From NCBI GenBank assembly GCA_002322035.1, contig DCNF01000097.1:2915-22492 (forward strand): a stretch of 19,578 nt of DNA. Direction: 5' to 3'. Under the pieces are notes generated by a model that worked only from the letters and a program-made list of their open reading frames with translations, was not told the origin of the DNA and searched no databases. Positions within the stretch are counted from its first letter, which is position 1. Each line of letters starts with the position of its first letter. The position numbers were made by a program, and so were the translations under genes. This document shows, piece after piece, positions 6,139-13,812 of the stretch. The DNA is from Geobacter sp. UBA1603. Its GTDB lineage: Bacteria; Desulfobacterota; Desulfuromonadia; Geobacterales; Pseudopelobacteraceae.

Positions 6139-7404
6139 TTACTTTCTTACAAAGTCAGGCCGGGCAAAGGAATATTCAAACTGCATGTGATCGGTGTAGG
6201 TCCCGTTCAGGATAGCGACCACATCTTCGGTAAAGACCAGTTCCTCGTCGGTTGGGATAACATAAACCTTGACTGGTGAATCATCGCTGGTGATCAGGCT
6301 TTCACGTTTACGGGTCATGGCATTCTTGTTGCGTTCGCGGTCGAGGTGGATTCCCAGGTGTTCAAGGCCTTCGATGGCCCGCTCGCGGATTGCGGCTCCC
6401 ATCTCGCCCACGCCGGCTGTGAAGACAACCGCATCAAGTCTGCCAACAGCTGCCATGAAGGCGCCGATGTATTTCTTGAGGCGGTAGGCCTCGATATCGA
6501 GGGAAAGCTGACAGCGTTTGTCACCGGAATCAGCATTCTCAATTACGTCGCGCCGGTCGGTGAAGCGGCCGGTAATACCAAGAACGCCGCTTTTCTTGTT
6601 CAGGATGCTGTCGATTTCCTTGGCGGAGAGGTTTTCTTTCTGCATCATGAAAGCCGGGATGGCCGGATCGATGTCGCCGCTGCGGGTCCCCATGACGGCA
6701 CCTTCGAGCGGGGTGAGGCCCATGGTCGTGTCAACGGATACGCCGTTTTTGATGGCGCAGTGGGACACGCCGTTGCCGATATGCATCGTGATGATATTGG
6801 TTTCTCTGGAGGACTTCCCAAGCAGGACGGCGGCCCGTTTTGAAACGTAGAGATGCGAAGTGCCGTGGAATCCGTAGCGGCGGACACCATGTTTTTCATA
6901 CCATTCGTAGGGTACCGGGTAGATGTAGGCATGCTCGGGCATGGTCTGGTGGAACGCGGTATCGAAAATCGCCACATGGGGAACAGTGGGCAGCAGTGCC
7001 TGGGCAGCCTCAATGCCTTCGATGTTGGGGGGGTTGTGCAGCGGCGCCAGGTGCTGGACCTCCTTGACGGCGTCAAGGACAGACTCGTCGATCATGACTG
7101 AACAGGTAAATTTTTCACCACCGTGGACAACGCGGTGCCCGACGGCGGAGATTTCATCTACTGTTTTCAGGACGCCGTGCACCGGATCGGTGACGGTTTT
7201 GATGACCAGATCGATGGCAGCCTGATGGTTGGGGCAGTCCTGCTCGTGGCGATGGGTTTCACGGCCGGGGACTTCGTGCATGATGAATGAGTCACCGATG
7301 ATAACCCGCTCCACCATTCCCTTGGCAACCACCTCTTTCTTTGACCAGTCGAAAAGCTGGTACTTAACCGATGAGCTGCCACAGTTGAGTGCCATGATAA
7401 TCAT
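6139..7404 (-). CDS. ackA: Acetate kinase
   Basis: AckA interconverts acetate + ATP and acetyl phosphate + ADP in the cytoplasm, and with phosphotransacetylase links acetate to acetyl-CoA. The 421-aa protein has every hallmark of the ASKHA-fold family: N7 and the phosphate loop GSSSVKY (9-15), R91 in GHRVVHGG, D148 in IFDTAFH, H180 in YGFHGTSH, R241 in MGTRSGDIDP, and E387/E388 in TDEEL. These positions match the known catalytic residues closely. The ATG has GGGGGAGG 5 nt upstream. It is a single-gene unit: terminator at 6054-6096 and a non-coding upstream gap of 247 nt. pta, often adjacent, is not in the window. Confidence 0.98.
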   Translation of the reverse strand: MIIMALNCGSSSVKYQLFDWSKKEVVAKGMVERVIIGDSFIMHEVPGRETHRHEQDCPNHQAAIDLVIKTVTDPVHGVLKTVDEISAVGHRVVHGGEKFTCSVMIDESVLDAVKEVQHLAPLHNPPNIEGIEAAQALLPTVPHVAIFDTAFHQTMPEHAYIYPVPYEWYEKHGVRRYGFHGTSHLYVSKRAAVLLGKSSRETNIITMHIGNGVSHCAIKNGVSVDTTMGLTPLEGAVMGTRSGDIDPAIPAFMMQKENLSAKEIDSILNKKSGVLGITGRFTDRRDVIENADSGDKRCQLSLDIEAYRLKKYIGAFMAAVGRLDAVVFTAGVGEMGAAIRERAIEGLEHLGIHLDRERNKNAMTRKRESLITSDDSPVKVYVIPTDEELVFTEDVVAILNGTYTDHMQFEYSFARPDFVRK

Positions 7405-7651
7405 GTGTGCCTCCCCCTAAATAAACAGAGATTTAGTTATAATTTCAATAAAAAGCAAATACTCACACTAAAATATGCGTATGAAATAAAACTGTTTTTG
7501 ATATATACAGGAGAGTCAGAACGAATTCAACACATTTTGTCGTGCGGCCGGACCCCTACAGCCATATTCTTTGCTGGACATGTGGTATACGCTTGTGATA
7601 GTGATTGGAAAAATTCCGTCAGGAAAACCAATTTTAGAAGGAGGATAAACC
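7405..7651. other. AT-rich divergent intergenic region, ackA / ferredoxin
   Basis: This 247-nt gap carries the promoters of two divergent units. For ackA (minus strand) there is an AT-rich tract with a TATAAC -10-like hexamer near 7430, but no good -35. For the ferredoxin, see the separate candidate at 7572-7600. No RNA gene or extended inverted repeat is recognised. A frame open on the plus strand across this gap has no SD, runs into the ferredoxin out of frame, and is not credible. Confidence 0.5.
7572..7600 (+). promoter_or_regulatory. Candidate promoter of the ferredoxin gene
   Basis: TTGCTG and TGTGAT hexamers are spaced 17 nt apart, about 50 nt before the ferredoxin GTG, each matching four of six sigma-70 consensus bases. 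No sigma-54 GG-N10-GC pattern is present here. Pattern match only. Confidence 0.25.
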
Positions 7652-7819
7652 GTGGCTCACTCAATTACCGACGATTGCACCAACTGTGCAGCATGTGAGG
7701 ACTCCTGTCCTGTCAACGCCATCAGCGAGCAGGGCAGCAAGCGCGTTATCGATGCTGACACCTGCATCGACTGCGGCGCCTGCGTGGACACCTGCCCCGT
7801 TAGTGCGATTCATGCCTGA
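7652..7819 (+). CDS. 2[4Fe-4S] ferredoxin, clostridial type
   Basis: This 55-aa protein is a small cytoplasmic electron carrier. Two cluster motifs are complete and symmetrical: C9-x2-C12-x2-C15-x3-C19-P and C38-x2-C41-x2-C44-x3-C48-P. This is the classical eight-cysteine ferredoxin of anaerobes, used by enzymes such as pyruvate:ferredoxin oxidoreductase or hydrogenases. The start is GTG, supported by a strong SD AAGGAGG at 7638-7644, 7 nt upstream. It is monocistronic, ending in the terminator at 7833-7872. Its partner enzyme cannot be inferred from the neighbours, although acetate kinase lies divergently next to it, which would suit an acetyl-CoA/pyruvate role. Confidence 0.95.
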   Translation: MAHSITDDCTNCAACEDSCPVNAISEQGSKRVIDADTCIDCGACVDTCPVSAIHA

Positions 7820-7832
7820 TCCGGTGCACACT

Positions 7833-7872
7833 GCACAAAAAAAGCCCGTGGCGACACGGGCTTTTTTTGTGC
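7833..7872. terminator. Bidirectional intrinsic terminator, ferredoxin / DUF2905
   Basis: GCACAAAAAAAGCCCGTG (7833-7850) and its perfect 18-nt reverse complement (7855-7872) flank a GCGA tetraloop. The GC stem CCCGTG/CACGGG is bordered by A7 on the left and T7 on the right, so it terminates transcripts from both directions. It lies between the convergent ferredoxin and DUF2905 genes. Confidence 0.95.
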
Positions 7873-7887
7873 CTCGGGTACCGGGCT

Positions 7888-8103
7888 TCAGCGCCGGAAA
7901 AGCCACATGATCAGTGATAGTGCCACCGAAATCAGCAGGCTGGTGGCCAGCGGGATGTGGATGCTGAAATTTTCACGGCGGATGCTGATGTCACCTGGCA
8001 ACCGTCCAAGCCAGGATGTCAGCCGCGGGGCGTAGCTGATCAGCAGGCCGGCTGTCAGGAGCAGCAGTCCGAGTATGATCAGTGAGCGCCCGACGCCGTT
8101 CAC
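7888..8103 (-). CDS. DUF2905 family small membrane protein
   Basis: This 71-aa protein has two hydrophobic segments (about residues 7-25 and 50-68) separated by LGRLPGDISIRRENFSIHIPLATS. That central PGDI-x-I-x-R-x-NF...P-x-ATS pattern is the signature of DUF2905, which I recall as often sitting near ruvB, queA or queH. It is an inner-membrane protein of unknown function. Its ATG overlaps the queH stop by 4 nt (ATGA, 8100-8103), so it is translationally coupled to queH. It ends just before the shared bidirectional terminator. Confidence 0.85.
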   Translation of the reverse strand: MNGVGRSLIILGLLLLTAGLLISYAPRLTSWLGRLPGDISIRRENFSIHIPLATSLLISVALSLIMWLFRR

Positions 8104-8642
8104 GCTGGCGCCCCTTTGGGCAGATAGCGCTCTTTTTCACTGTAGATGCATCCGCAGTACTGTTGTCGATAGAGCCCCATCTCCTTTGATACCCGAATGC
8201 CTTCCTGCCAGCCGGGCCTGAAATCCTGGTAGTGGAACGGGATGCCATACTCGCGGGCTGCGGCCTCTCCCGCCAGGCGGATCGCTTCGTGGTTCTGGAA
8301 GCGGCTGTAGAGCAGCGAGGTGCTGAACGCCTCAAACCCTTCTTCAGCGGCAGCTCTGGCAGTGGCCCAAAGCCGTGAGGAATAGCAGTAACTGCAGCGG
8401 GATGACGGGTCGGCGGCCACATTGGCCAGAAAACCCTCCAGGTCATAGTCGTCACGGATGACCAACTGCATTGATGAAACCCGGGCCATCTGGGCTGCCG
8501 TATCACGTCGCCGGACGTATTCCTGGTAGGGGTGGATATTATGATTGTAGAACAGTCCGGTTACCTGATGGCCGGTGTTCTGCAGGGCCCGCAGCGGGTA
8601 TACCGCACAGGGGCCGCAGCATATGTGGAGCAGGATTCTCAT
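8100..8642 (-). CDS. queH: Epoxyqueuosine reductase QueH
   Basis: QueH reduces epoxyqueuosine to queuosine in the tRNA wobble base, the last step of queuosine synthesis, and replaces the cobalamin enzyme QueG. The 180-aa protein has the family's cysteine set: HICCGPC (C8, C9, C12), R-C-S-Y-C (C83, C86) and Y-C-G-C (C163, C165), plus GLFYNHNIHPYQEY (29-42). These bind an iron-sulfur cluster and an adjacent metal site in characterised QueH. I place the start at 8642, where MRILLHICCGPC begins after a GGGGGT stretch, not at the longer 8693 frame, whose extra 17 residues do not resemble the family. It forms a two-gene unit with DUF2905. Confidence 0.93.
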   Translation of the reverse strand: MRILLHICCGPCAVYPLRALQNTGHQVTGLFYNHNIHPYQEYVRRRDTAAQMARVSSMQLVIRDDYDLEGFLANVAADPSSRCSYCYSSRLWATARAAAEEGFEAFSTSLLYSRFQNHEAIRLAGEAAAREYGIPFHYQDFRPGWQEGIRVSKEMGLYRQQYCGCIYSEKERYLPKGAPA

Positions 8643-8815
8643 TGTTACCCCCTTTGCGCATGTATTGTAACGGCAAGAGGCGTCAGAGTTCAAAGAAAAA
8701 TTGCCGGGCCGGACCCGGGGTGACCGGTTGCTATTTTTGCCGATTTGGTATTTACTGGCCCGTGACGCTGGCCGTGAGTGCCTGGCTTTATTATTGCGGT
8801 ACGGGGATCGAATTC

Positions 8816-9781
8816 ATGAGCATAGATGTTGCGCGGCGGGTAATCGCTATCGAAGCCGAGGCGCTTTCGGCGCTGGCCGAACGGATTGACCGGCGGATGG
8901 ACCAGGCGGTTGACCTGATACTGAAGAGTTCCGGGCGGGTTATCGTCAGCGGGATGGGCAAGTCAGGGCTGATCGGCCAGAAGATCGCCTCGACTATGGC
9001 CTCAACCGGGACCCCGGCCTTTTTTCTCCATCCGGCAGAGGGAATCCATGGCGATCTGGGGATGATTATGACTGGTGATGTGGTGATCGCCATCTCGAAC
9101 AGCGGTGAGACCGAGGAGGTTCTGCGGATTCTGCCGGTGATCAAGCGGCTGGGGGCCAGCCTGATCGCCATGAGTGGAAATGAATCCTCAAATCTGGCTC
9201 GGAGCAGCGATGTTTTTCTGGATGTTTCCGTGCGTGAGGAGGCCTGTCCGCTCGGTCTCGCGCCGACCGCCTCCACAACGGCAACGCTTGCCATGGGCGA
9301 TGCCCTTGCCGTGGCGCTGCTGGTCAAACGTGGGTTTCGTGCCGAGGATTTCGCCATCTTTCATCCGGGTGGTTCGCTGGGTAAAAAGCTGCTGCTGCGG
9401 GTCGAAGATCTGATGCATACCGGCGATGCGCTGCCGCTGGTTGACCAGCAGATGCTGATGAAGGATGCCCTGTTCGTTATTACTGCCAAGGGGCTGGGGA
9501 TTACCGGGGTGACCGGAGCCGAAGGTGCGCTTCAAGGGGTGATTACCGATGGAGATCTGCGCCGGGCACTGGAGGGGGGCTACGACATCCTTGGCCGCCG
9601 GGCGGGTGAGTTGATGCGGCCCGATCCTAAACGCATCAGGCGTGCCGAGTTGGCTGCAGCAGCGCTCCAGCTGATGGAGCGCCATTCGATTACGTCGCTG
9701 TTCGTTTTTGACGACGATCATGCCGTATGCCCGTGCGGCATCATCCATCTGCATGACATTCTTCGGGCCGGGATCGCATAA
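8816..9781 (+). CDS. kdsD: Arabinose-5-phosphate isomerase (KpsF/GutQ/KdsD family)
   Basis: It converts ribulose 5-phosphate to arabinose 5-phosphate, the first step to Kdo for the LPS inner core. The 321-aa protein has an SIS sugar-isomerase domain (about 35-175) containing GMGKSGLIGQKIASTMASTG, HPAEGIHGDLG and ISNSGETEEV. Two CBS domains follow (about 200-321). FHPGGSLGKKLL, with a family-conserved His, joins the two halves. The length matches E. coli KdsD (328). The frame stays open upstream to 8471, antisense to queH, but the family start is ATG 8816, with GGGGA 8 nt before it. It abuts kdsC (TAA then ATG with no gap), so it heads the LPS operon. Confidence 0.94.
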   Translation: MSIDVARRVIAIEAEALSALAERIDRRMDQAVDLILKSSGRVIVSGMGKSGLIGQKIASTMASTGTPAFFLHPAEGIHGDLGMIMTGDVVIAISNSGETEEVLRILPVIKRLGASLIAMSGNESSNLARSSDVFLDVSVREEACPLGLAPTASTTATLAMGDALAVALLVKRGFRAEDFAIFHPGGSLGKKLLLRVEDLMHTGDALPLVDQQMLMKDALFVITAKGLGITGVTGAEGALQGVITDGDLRRALEGGYDILGRRAGELMRPDPKRIRRAELAAAALQLMERHSITSLFVFDDDHAVCPCGIIHLHDILRAGIA

Positions 9782-10297
9782 ATGAGTTATGCACTGAAAC
9801 AGATCAGGCTGCTTCTGCTTGATGTCGACGGGGTAATGACAGACGGCGGTATTATTTACGACGGCAACGGGCTGGAGACAAAGGTCTTCAACGTCAAGGA
9901 CGGCCATGGGATCAAAATGCTGCAACGGGCGGGAATCCAGGTGGGAATCATAACCGGCCGAACGTCAGCAGTGGTTGATATCCGCGCCCGGGAACTCGGT
10001 ATCGACCTGCTCTACCAGGGGGCTCTCCGCAAACTGGAAAGCTATGAGGATATCAAGTGCCGTACCGGTTTGAATGACCATCAGATCGCCTACATGGGGG
10101 ACGATGTCATCGATGTGCCGGTCATGCGCCGGGTCGGTTTTTCAGCGGCTCCTGCCGATGCGCTTCCCGAGGCGCTGGCTGCGGCGGGATATGTAAGCAC
10201 CCGTGCCGGGGGGAAAGGGGCGGTTCGCGAGGTGTGCGACCTGATTCTGAAAGGAGTCGGCGCCTGGGATGAGGTGACTGCCCGCTACGAGTTGTAA
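9782..10297 (+). CDS. kdsC: 3-deoxy-D-manno-octulosonate 8-phosphate phosphatase
   Basis: KdsC removes phosphate from Kdo-8-phosphate to give Kdo. The 171-aa protein is a HAD hydrolase of the capless C0 type. It shows the nucleophile motif L-L-D-V-D-G-V-M-T-D (D14, D16), GIITGRTS (motif II threonine), a lysine in the following region, and YMGDDVIDVPVM (motif III aspartates). Length and the tetrameric KdsC pattern fit the family. It starts directly after the kdsD stop. kdsA, which makes its substrate, is not in the window. Confidence 0.95.
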   Translation: MSYALKQIRLLLLDVDGVMTDGGIIYDGNGLETKVFNVKDGHGIKMLQRAGIQVGIITGRTSAVVDIRARELGIDLLYQGALRKLESYEDIKCRTGLNDHQIAYMGDDVIDVPVMRRVGFSAAPADALPEALAAAGYVSTRAGGKGAVREVCDLILKGVGAWDEVTARYEL

Positions 10298-10384
10298 GCT
10301 TATTCAATCTTTGTGCCAAAGGACGGCCTGCCGTCAGCTTTTGCTGGACATGGCCAGGGGGGCAGTGCTATATTTCCACCCCGT

Positions 10385-10969
10385 ATGCTATCGTCCGGAA
10401 ACATCAGGTTTGTCATGGCTGTCCTTGTCACGACCGCTCTGATCGGCATCGTGGCCGCAGTTGCCCGGAACTCATCGCGGCAGCCTGCCACGCCCGAGCA
10501 GGTTATGCCGGAACTCTCCGCACATATTGATGTTGCACTTCACAAGGCCCGTTTTGTTGAGATGCGGAACGGCTCTGTCCTGTGGGATCTTGTTGCTGAC
10601 CGTGCCGAGTACGACCGTGCCGGTGAACTGGTTCACCTGACCGGGCTCACCATGACCTTTGATCGTTCTCCGGCTTCAGAACCGCTTACGCTGACGGCGG
10701 ATCGCGGCCAGTACGCCGAGCGGAGCCGGCGGCTTGCGCTGCGCGGCCGTATCCATGTGAAAACCGGAACCGGGGCCAGCTTCGACACGGATTCGATCGA
10801 ATACCGAGCTGACCGGTCGCTGCTTGCAACCGATGCGCCGGTCTCGTTCCGGCATCAGCGATTGTCGCTCCAGGCCACGGGTATGGAATTCGATGTTGAG
10901 CGCCAAAAGGGGCGTTTCAAAAGTGAGGTCACTGCCGCAGTGGCCGGCTTCGGCCGTGTTGCCAGGTAA
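10385..10969 (+). CDS. lptC: LPS export protein LptC
   Basis: LptC is a bitopic inner-membrane protein that receives LPS from LptB2FG and passes it to LptA in the periplasm. It is identified by one N-terminal transmembrane helix (about residues 8-28), a periplasmic strand-rich domain (A-x-F-x-E-x-R-x-G-x-x-x-W near 50-65) and its place between kdsC and lptA. Protein sequence is weakly conserved in this family. From ATG 10385 it has 194 aa, near the E. coli length (191). An in-frame GTG at 10313 would add 24 residues ahead of the membrane helix. Neither start has a convincing SD, so the start is uncertain. Confidence 0.85.
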   Translation: MLSSGNIRFVMAVLVTTALIGIVAAVARNSSRQPATPEQVMPELSAHIDVALHKARFVEMRNGSVLWDLVADRAEYDRAGELVHLTGLTMTFDRSPASEPLTLTADRGQYAERSRRLALRGRIHVKTGTGASFDTDSIEYRADRSLLATDAPVSFRHQRLSLQATGMEFDVERQKGRFKSEVTAAVAGFGRVAR

Positions 10970-10999
10970 TTCGATGACGACCGGAAGGTTTACCCGACG

Positions 11000-11506
11000 A
11001 TGAACATGAGCGCTGTTTCAATCCTGCTGGTCTGTCTGACACTGTCTGCCATGAATGCCGGCGCAGCACCGGTTCGTGGCGACCGGTCAGCCTTACCGAT
11101 CACGATCAAGTCGAACGAACTTTCGGCCGACAACAAGGGCAAGATCGCGGTGTTCAGCGGAAAGGTCGTTGCCAGGCAGGGCGATCTGACGATTTTTGCC
11201 GATACTCTGACCGTTAACTACGGTGAGAAAAAAGGCGAGGTCGAAAAGATCGAAGCATCCGGCAATGTGCGGATCATCCAGGAAAACCGTACCGGAAGCG
11301 CTTTCCATGCGGTCTACGACAGCCGTGTCGGCCGAATTGTCCTGACCGGCAATCCGCGGGTTTCCCAGGGGGGAGACGTCATTTCGGGAAAATCGATCAC
11401 GTATTTCATCGATGAGGATCGCAGTATCGTCTCCGGTGGCGAAGGGGGGCGGGTAGAGGCGACCATCACCCCGCCGGCCCGTTCGCCCGGCGTGCCGCCC
11501 CGCTGA
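11000..11506 (+). CDS. lptA: Periplasmic LPS transport protein LptA
   Basis: LptA forms the periplasmic bridge that carries LPS from LptC to LptD. The 168-aa protein has a signal peptide (hydrophobic core about 5-20, likely cleavage after NAGA-A near residue 23). An OstA/LptA beta-jellyroll repeat region follows: [21 protein letters not shown], then [13 protein letters not shown], and later V-R-I-I-Q-E-N and SGKSITYF. The tail is proline/arginine-rich and probably disordered. GGAAGG at about 10982-10987 precedes the ATG, though somewhat far; the second methionine (codon 3) is an alternative start. It is followed by lptB with a 2-nt gap. Confidence 0.92.
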   Translation: MNMSAVSILLVCLTLSAMNAGAAPVRGDRSALPITIKSNELSADNKGKIAVFSGKVVARQGDLTIFADTLTVNYGEKKGEVEKIEASGNVRIIQENRTGSAFHAVYDSRVGRIVLTGNPRVSQGGDVISGKSITYFIDEDRSIVSGGEGGRVEATITPPARSPGVPPR

Positions 11507-11508
11507 AT

Positions 11509-12231
11509 ATGAAAACCCTGCGCACCAGCGGTCTGAAAAAACAGTACGGAGGCCGTCAGGTCGTGCGTGGTGTTGATCTTTCTATTCCGGCCGGTCGGGT
11601 AGTTGGCCTGCTCGGCCCGAACGGAGCCGGCAAGACCACCACGTTCTACATGGTTGTGGGTCTGGCGAGGCCCGATGAAGGCCAGGTCTTTATCGGTGAT
11701 GAGGAGATCACCCGCCTGCCCATGTGTCAGCGGGCCCGGCGCGGCATCAGTTATCTCCCGCAGGAAGCGTCGGTATTCCGGAAACTTTCGGTTGAGGACA
11801 ATCTCTTGGCTATTCTGGAAACGGTCGAACCGGACCGGGAGCAGCAGCGTCACCGGATGGAGCAGCTGCTGGATGAGTTTGGTATCAGCCACATCGCCCG
11901 GGCCAAAGGGTATGCCCTTTCCGGGGGCGAGCGGAGACGGGTTGAGATCGCCCGGGCCCTGATCACCAGGCCGTCCTTCATCCTGCTCGATGAGCCCTTT
12001 GCCGGTATTGATCCAATTGCGGTGGCCGATATCCAAAACCTGATTGTCTCCCTGCGCAACCGCTCGATCGGCGTCCTGATTTCCGATCACAACGTGAGAG
12101 AGACACTTGGAGTGTGTGATCAGGCATACATACTCTCTTCGGGCCAGGTGCTTGAATGTGGCACCCCGGATGAAATCGCCAGCAGTCCGGTTGCCCGGGA
12201 AATTTACCTGGGGGATGATTTCCGTCTGTAG
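11509..12231 (+). CDS. lptB: LPS export ABC transporter ATPase LptB
   Basis: LptB hydrolyses ATP to drive LPS extraction from the inner membrane with LptF and LptG. The 240-aa protein has all ABC motifs: Walker A G-P-N-G-A-G-K-T (36-43), Q-loop Q85, signature LSGGE (137-141), Walker B FILLDE (158-163 region, with D161/E162) and switch His H194 in [25 protein letters not shown] (82-98) is typical of LptB. Its N-terminus starts 2 nt after the lptA stop. lptF and lptG are not in the window, as is common since they are usually elsewhere. Confidence 0.97.
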   Translation: MKTLRTSGLKKQYGGRQVVRGVDLSIPAGRVVGLLGPNGAGKTTTFYMVVGLARPDEGQVFIGDEEITRLPMCQRARRGISYLPQEASVFRKLSVEDNLLAILETVEPDREQQRHRMEQLLDEFGISHIARAKGYALSGGERRRVEIARALITRPSFILLDEPFAGIDPIAVADIQNLIVSLRNRSIGVLISDHNVRETLGVCDQAYILSSGQVLECGTPDEIASSPVAREIYLGDDFRL

Positions 12232-12269
12232 CGTATGAGTGTTTGATTCAGCAGGTTCAAGGAGTTTTC

Positions 12270-13709
12270 GTGGCACTTGAGATGCGGCAACAACTGAAGA
12301 TGTCCCAGCAGCTGGTGATGACGCCCCAGCTGCAGCAGGCCATCAAGCTTCTGCAGCTGACGCGCATGGAGCTTCAGGATGTTGTCCGTCAGGAGTTGGA
12401 GGAGAATCCGCTTCTTGAGGAAACCCAGGAGGCGGATGACATCCGGGAGCCGGAAACACCTGAAGCCGATGAGATAGAGCATGAGGCTGAAGCGGCTCCG
12501 GAGGAGTTCCGCGAAGTTGAGGCCGGCGAGGAGACCCTGCGGGACTGGGACAGCTACCTGGACGGCTACAACTACAGCTCCGGCGAACAGTACAGCGGTG
12601 AGGATGAACGGCCGTCCTTCGAGAATCTGCTGACCCGCAAAGGGACCCTGGTGGACCATCTGCTCTGGCAGCTGCACATGGGACCCTTCTCGGAACGTGA
12701 CGTGCAGATCGGGGAAGAAATCATCGGCAATATCGATGAGCAGGGTTATCTGCGCGCCTCACTTGATGACATTGCCCGGGCCTGCGGGGTGGAAGAGCCG
12801 GATGCCGCCCATGTGCTGGAGCAGATTCAATGTTTTGATCCCAGCGGCATCGCCGCCCGCGACCTTGGGGAGTGTCTGCTGATCCAGGCCCGCTTCATGG
12901 GGATGCAGGGCAGTCTGGTCGAGAAGATTCTGGTTTCACATCTGAAAGACCTGGAAACCCGCAAATACAAGCAGATTGCTCGTGATCTGAATGCCGATAT
13001 CAACCAGATTCTGATGGCGGCAAAAATCATCGCCGGTTTTGATCCCCGGCCCGGCAGATTGTACAGCTCCGAAGAGATCCACTACATCTCGCCCGATATT
13101 TTTGTCAGCAAGGTCGGTGACGAGTACGTCGTCATGCTGAATGACGAGGGTCTGCCCAGTCTGCGGGTCAGTCCCTACTATGCGGAAGCCCGCAGCAGCG
13201 GAAAGGTTGATGCCAAGGCCGACGAATACATCAGCGACAAGATGCGTTCCGCCGTCTGGCTGATCAAGAGCATCCAGCAGCGCCAGCGCACGATCTACAA
13301 AGTGGCTAAAAGCATTGTCCGCTTTCAGCGCGATTTTCTCGACCGGGGAATAGAATTTCTACGGCCCTTGGTGCTGCGCGACGTGGCTGAGGATATCGGC
13401 ATGCACGAATCGACCATCAGCCGGGTTACCACGAACAAGTATATGCAGACGCCCCAGGGCCTGTTTGAGTTGAAGTACTTCTTCAACAGCGGGCTCTCGA
13501 CCAGCGAGGGCGATTTTGTCGCTTCGGAGAGCGTGAAAAACCGGATTCGCGAGATCATCGAGAAGGAAGACCAGCGCAAGCCGCTTTCCGATCAGAAAAT
13601 CGCGGAGATGCTCTCAAACGAGACCGTTAACATCGCCCGCCGCACGGTAACCAAATACCGCGAATTGCTGCGGCTCGGCTCATCATCCGAGCGCAGGAGA
13701 CATTTCTGA
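12270..13709 (+). CDS. rpoN: RNA polymerase sigma-54 factor
   Basis: Sigma-54 directs RNA polymerase to -24/-12 promoters and needs ATP-driven activators. The 479-aa protein begins with the glutamine-rich activator-contact region I (MALEMRQQLKMSQQLVMTP). An acidic region II (about 40-95) and the core-binding domain follow. The C-terminal DNA-binding domain has a helix-turn-helix near DIGMHESTISRVTTNKYM, and the RpoN box reads ARRTVTKYRE (456-465; canonical form has A for the second T). I use GTG 12270, with AAGGAG 5 nt upstream and a family-typical N-terminus, instead of an in-frame TTG at 12243. A sigma-54-like site overlaps the start codon. It follows lptB by 38 nt. Confidence 0.98.
   Translation: MALEMRQQLKMSQQLVMTPQLQQAIKLLQLTRMELQDVVRQELEENPLLEETQEADDIREPETPEADEIEHEAEAAPEEFREVEAGEETLRDWDSYLDGYNYSSGEQYSGEDERPSFENLLTRKGTLVDHLLWQLHMGPFSERDVQIGEEIIGNIDEQGYLRASLDDIARACGVEEPDAAHVLEQIQCFDPSGIAARDLGECLLIQARFMGMQGSLVEKILVSHLKDLETRKYKQIARDLNADINQILMAAKIIAGFDPRPGRLYSSEEIHYISPDIFVSKVGDEYVVMLNDEGLPSLRVSPYYAEARSSGKVDAKADEYISDKMRSAVWLIKSIQQRQRTIYKVAKSIVRFQRDFLDRGIEFLRPLVLRDVAEDIGMHESTISRVTTNKYMQTPQGLFELKYFFNSGLSTSEGDFVASESVKNRIREIIEKEDQRKPLSDQKIAEMLSNETVNIARRTVTKYRELLRLGSSSERRRHF
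12271..12285 (+). promoter_or_regulatory. Sigma-54-like -24/-12 element over the rpoN start
   Basis: TGGCAC, then 5 nt, then ATGC gives GG (12272-12273) and GC (12284-12285) separated by exactly 10 nt. That is the invariant sigma-54 spacing, with only one mismatch to TGGCAC-N5-TTGC. It sits inside codons 1-6 of rpoN, so it may reflect coding constraint. If used, it would drive hpf and downstream genes or allow RpoN to bind its own gene. Confidence 0.35.
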
Positions 13710-13718
13710 ACCCGTGCA

Positions 13719-13785
13719 GCGGCACCGTGCCGCCGGAGGGATATTTCACACAACAGCCGCTTCCGGCCTGAACACATTCAGAGCC
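13719..13785. repeat. Two short hairpins between rpoN and hpf
   Basis: GCGGCA-CCG-TGCCGC (13719-13733) is a perfect 6-bp stem. GGC-CTGAA-CACA-TTCAG-A-GCC (13765-13785) is an 8-bp stem with one bulge. Neither has a T-run, so they are more likely mRNA stability or processing elements than terminators. They occupy most of the 103-nt gap ahead of the strong hpf ribosome-binding site. Confidence 0.45.
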
Positions 13786-13812
13786 GAACGGCAATTTACG
13801 AGGAGGAAGTGT

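Noticed and set aside
7405..7698. 97-codon frame across the ackA-ferredoxin gap
   Set aside because: It has no SD, lies in AT-rich DNA and overlaps the ferredoxin out of frame.
8471..8815. N-terminal extension of kdsD
   Set aside because: The frame is open by chance antisense to queH; the family start is at 8816 with an SD before it.
7570..10352. Shared 13-mer TTTGCTGGACATG near 7571 and 10340
   Set aside because: A match of this length is expected by chance about once or more in a 19.6-kb window; flanks differ.
11314..12276. 320-codon open frame on the minus strand across lptA-lptB
   Set aside because: It is antisense to lptB, which has every ABC motif; the translation is low-complexity and matches no family pattern. 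It is a by-product of GC-rich codon use.
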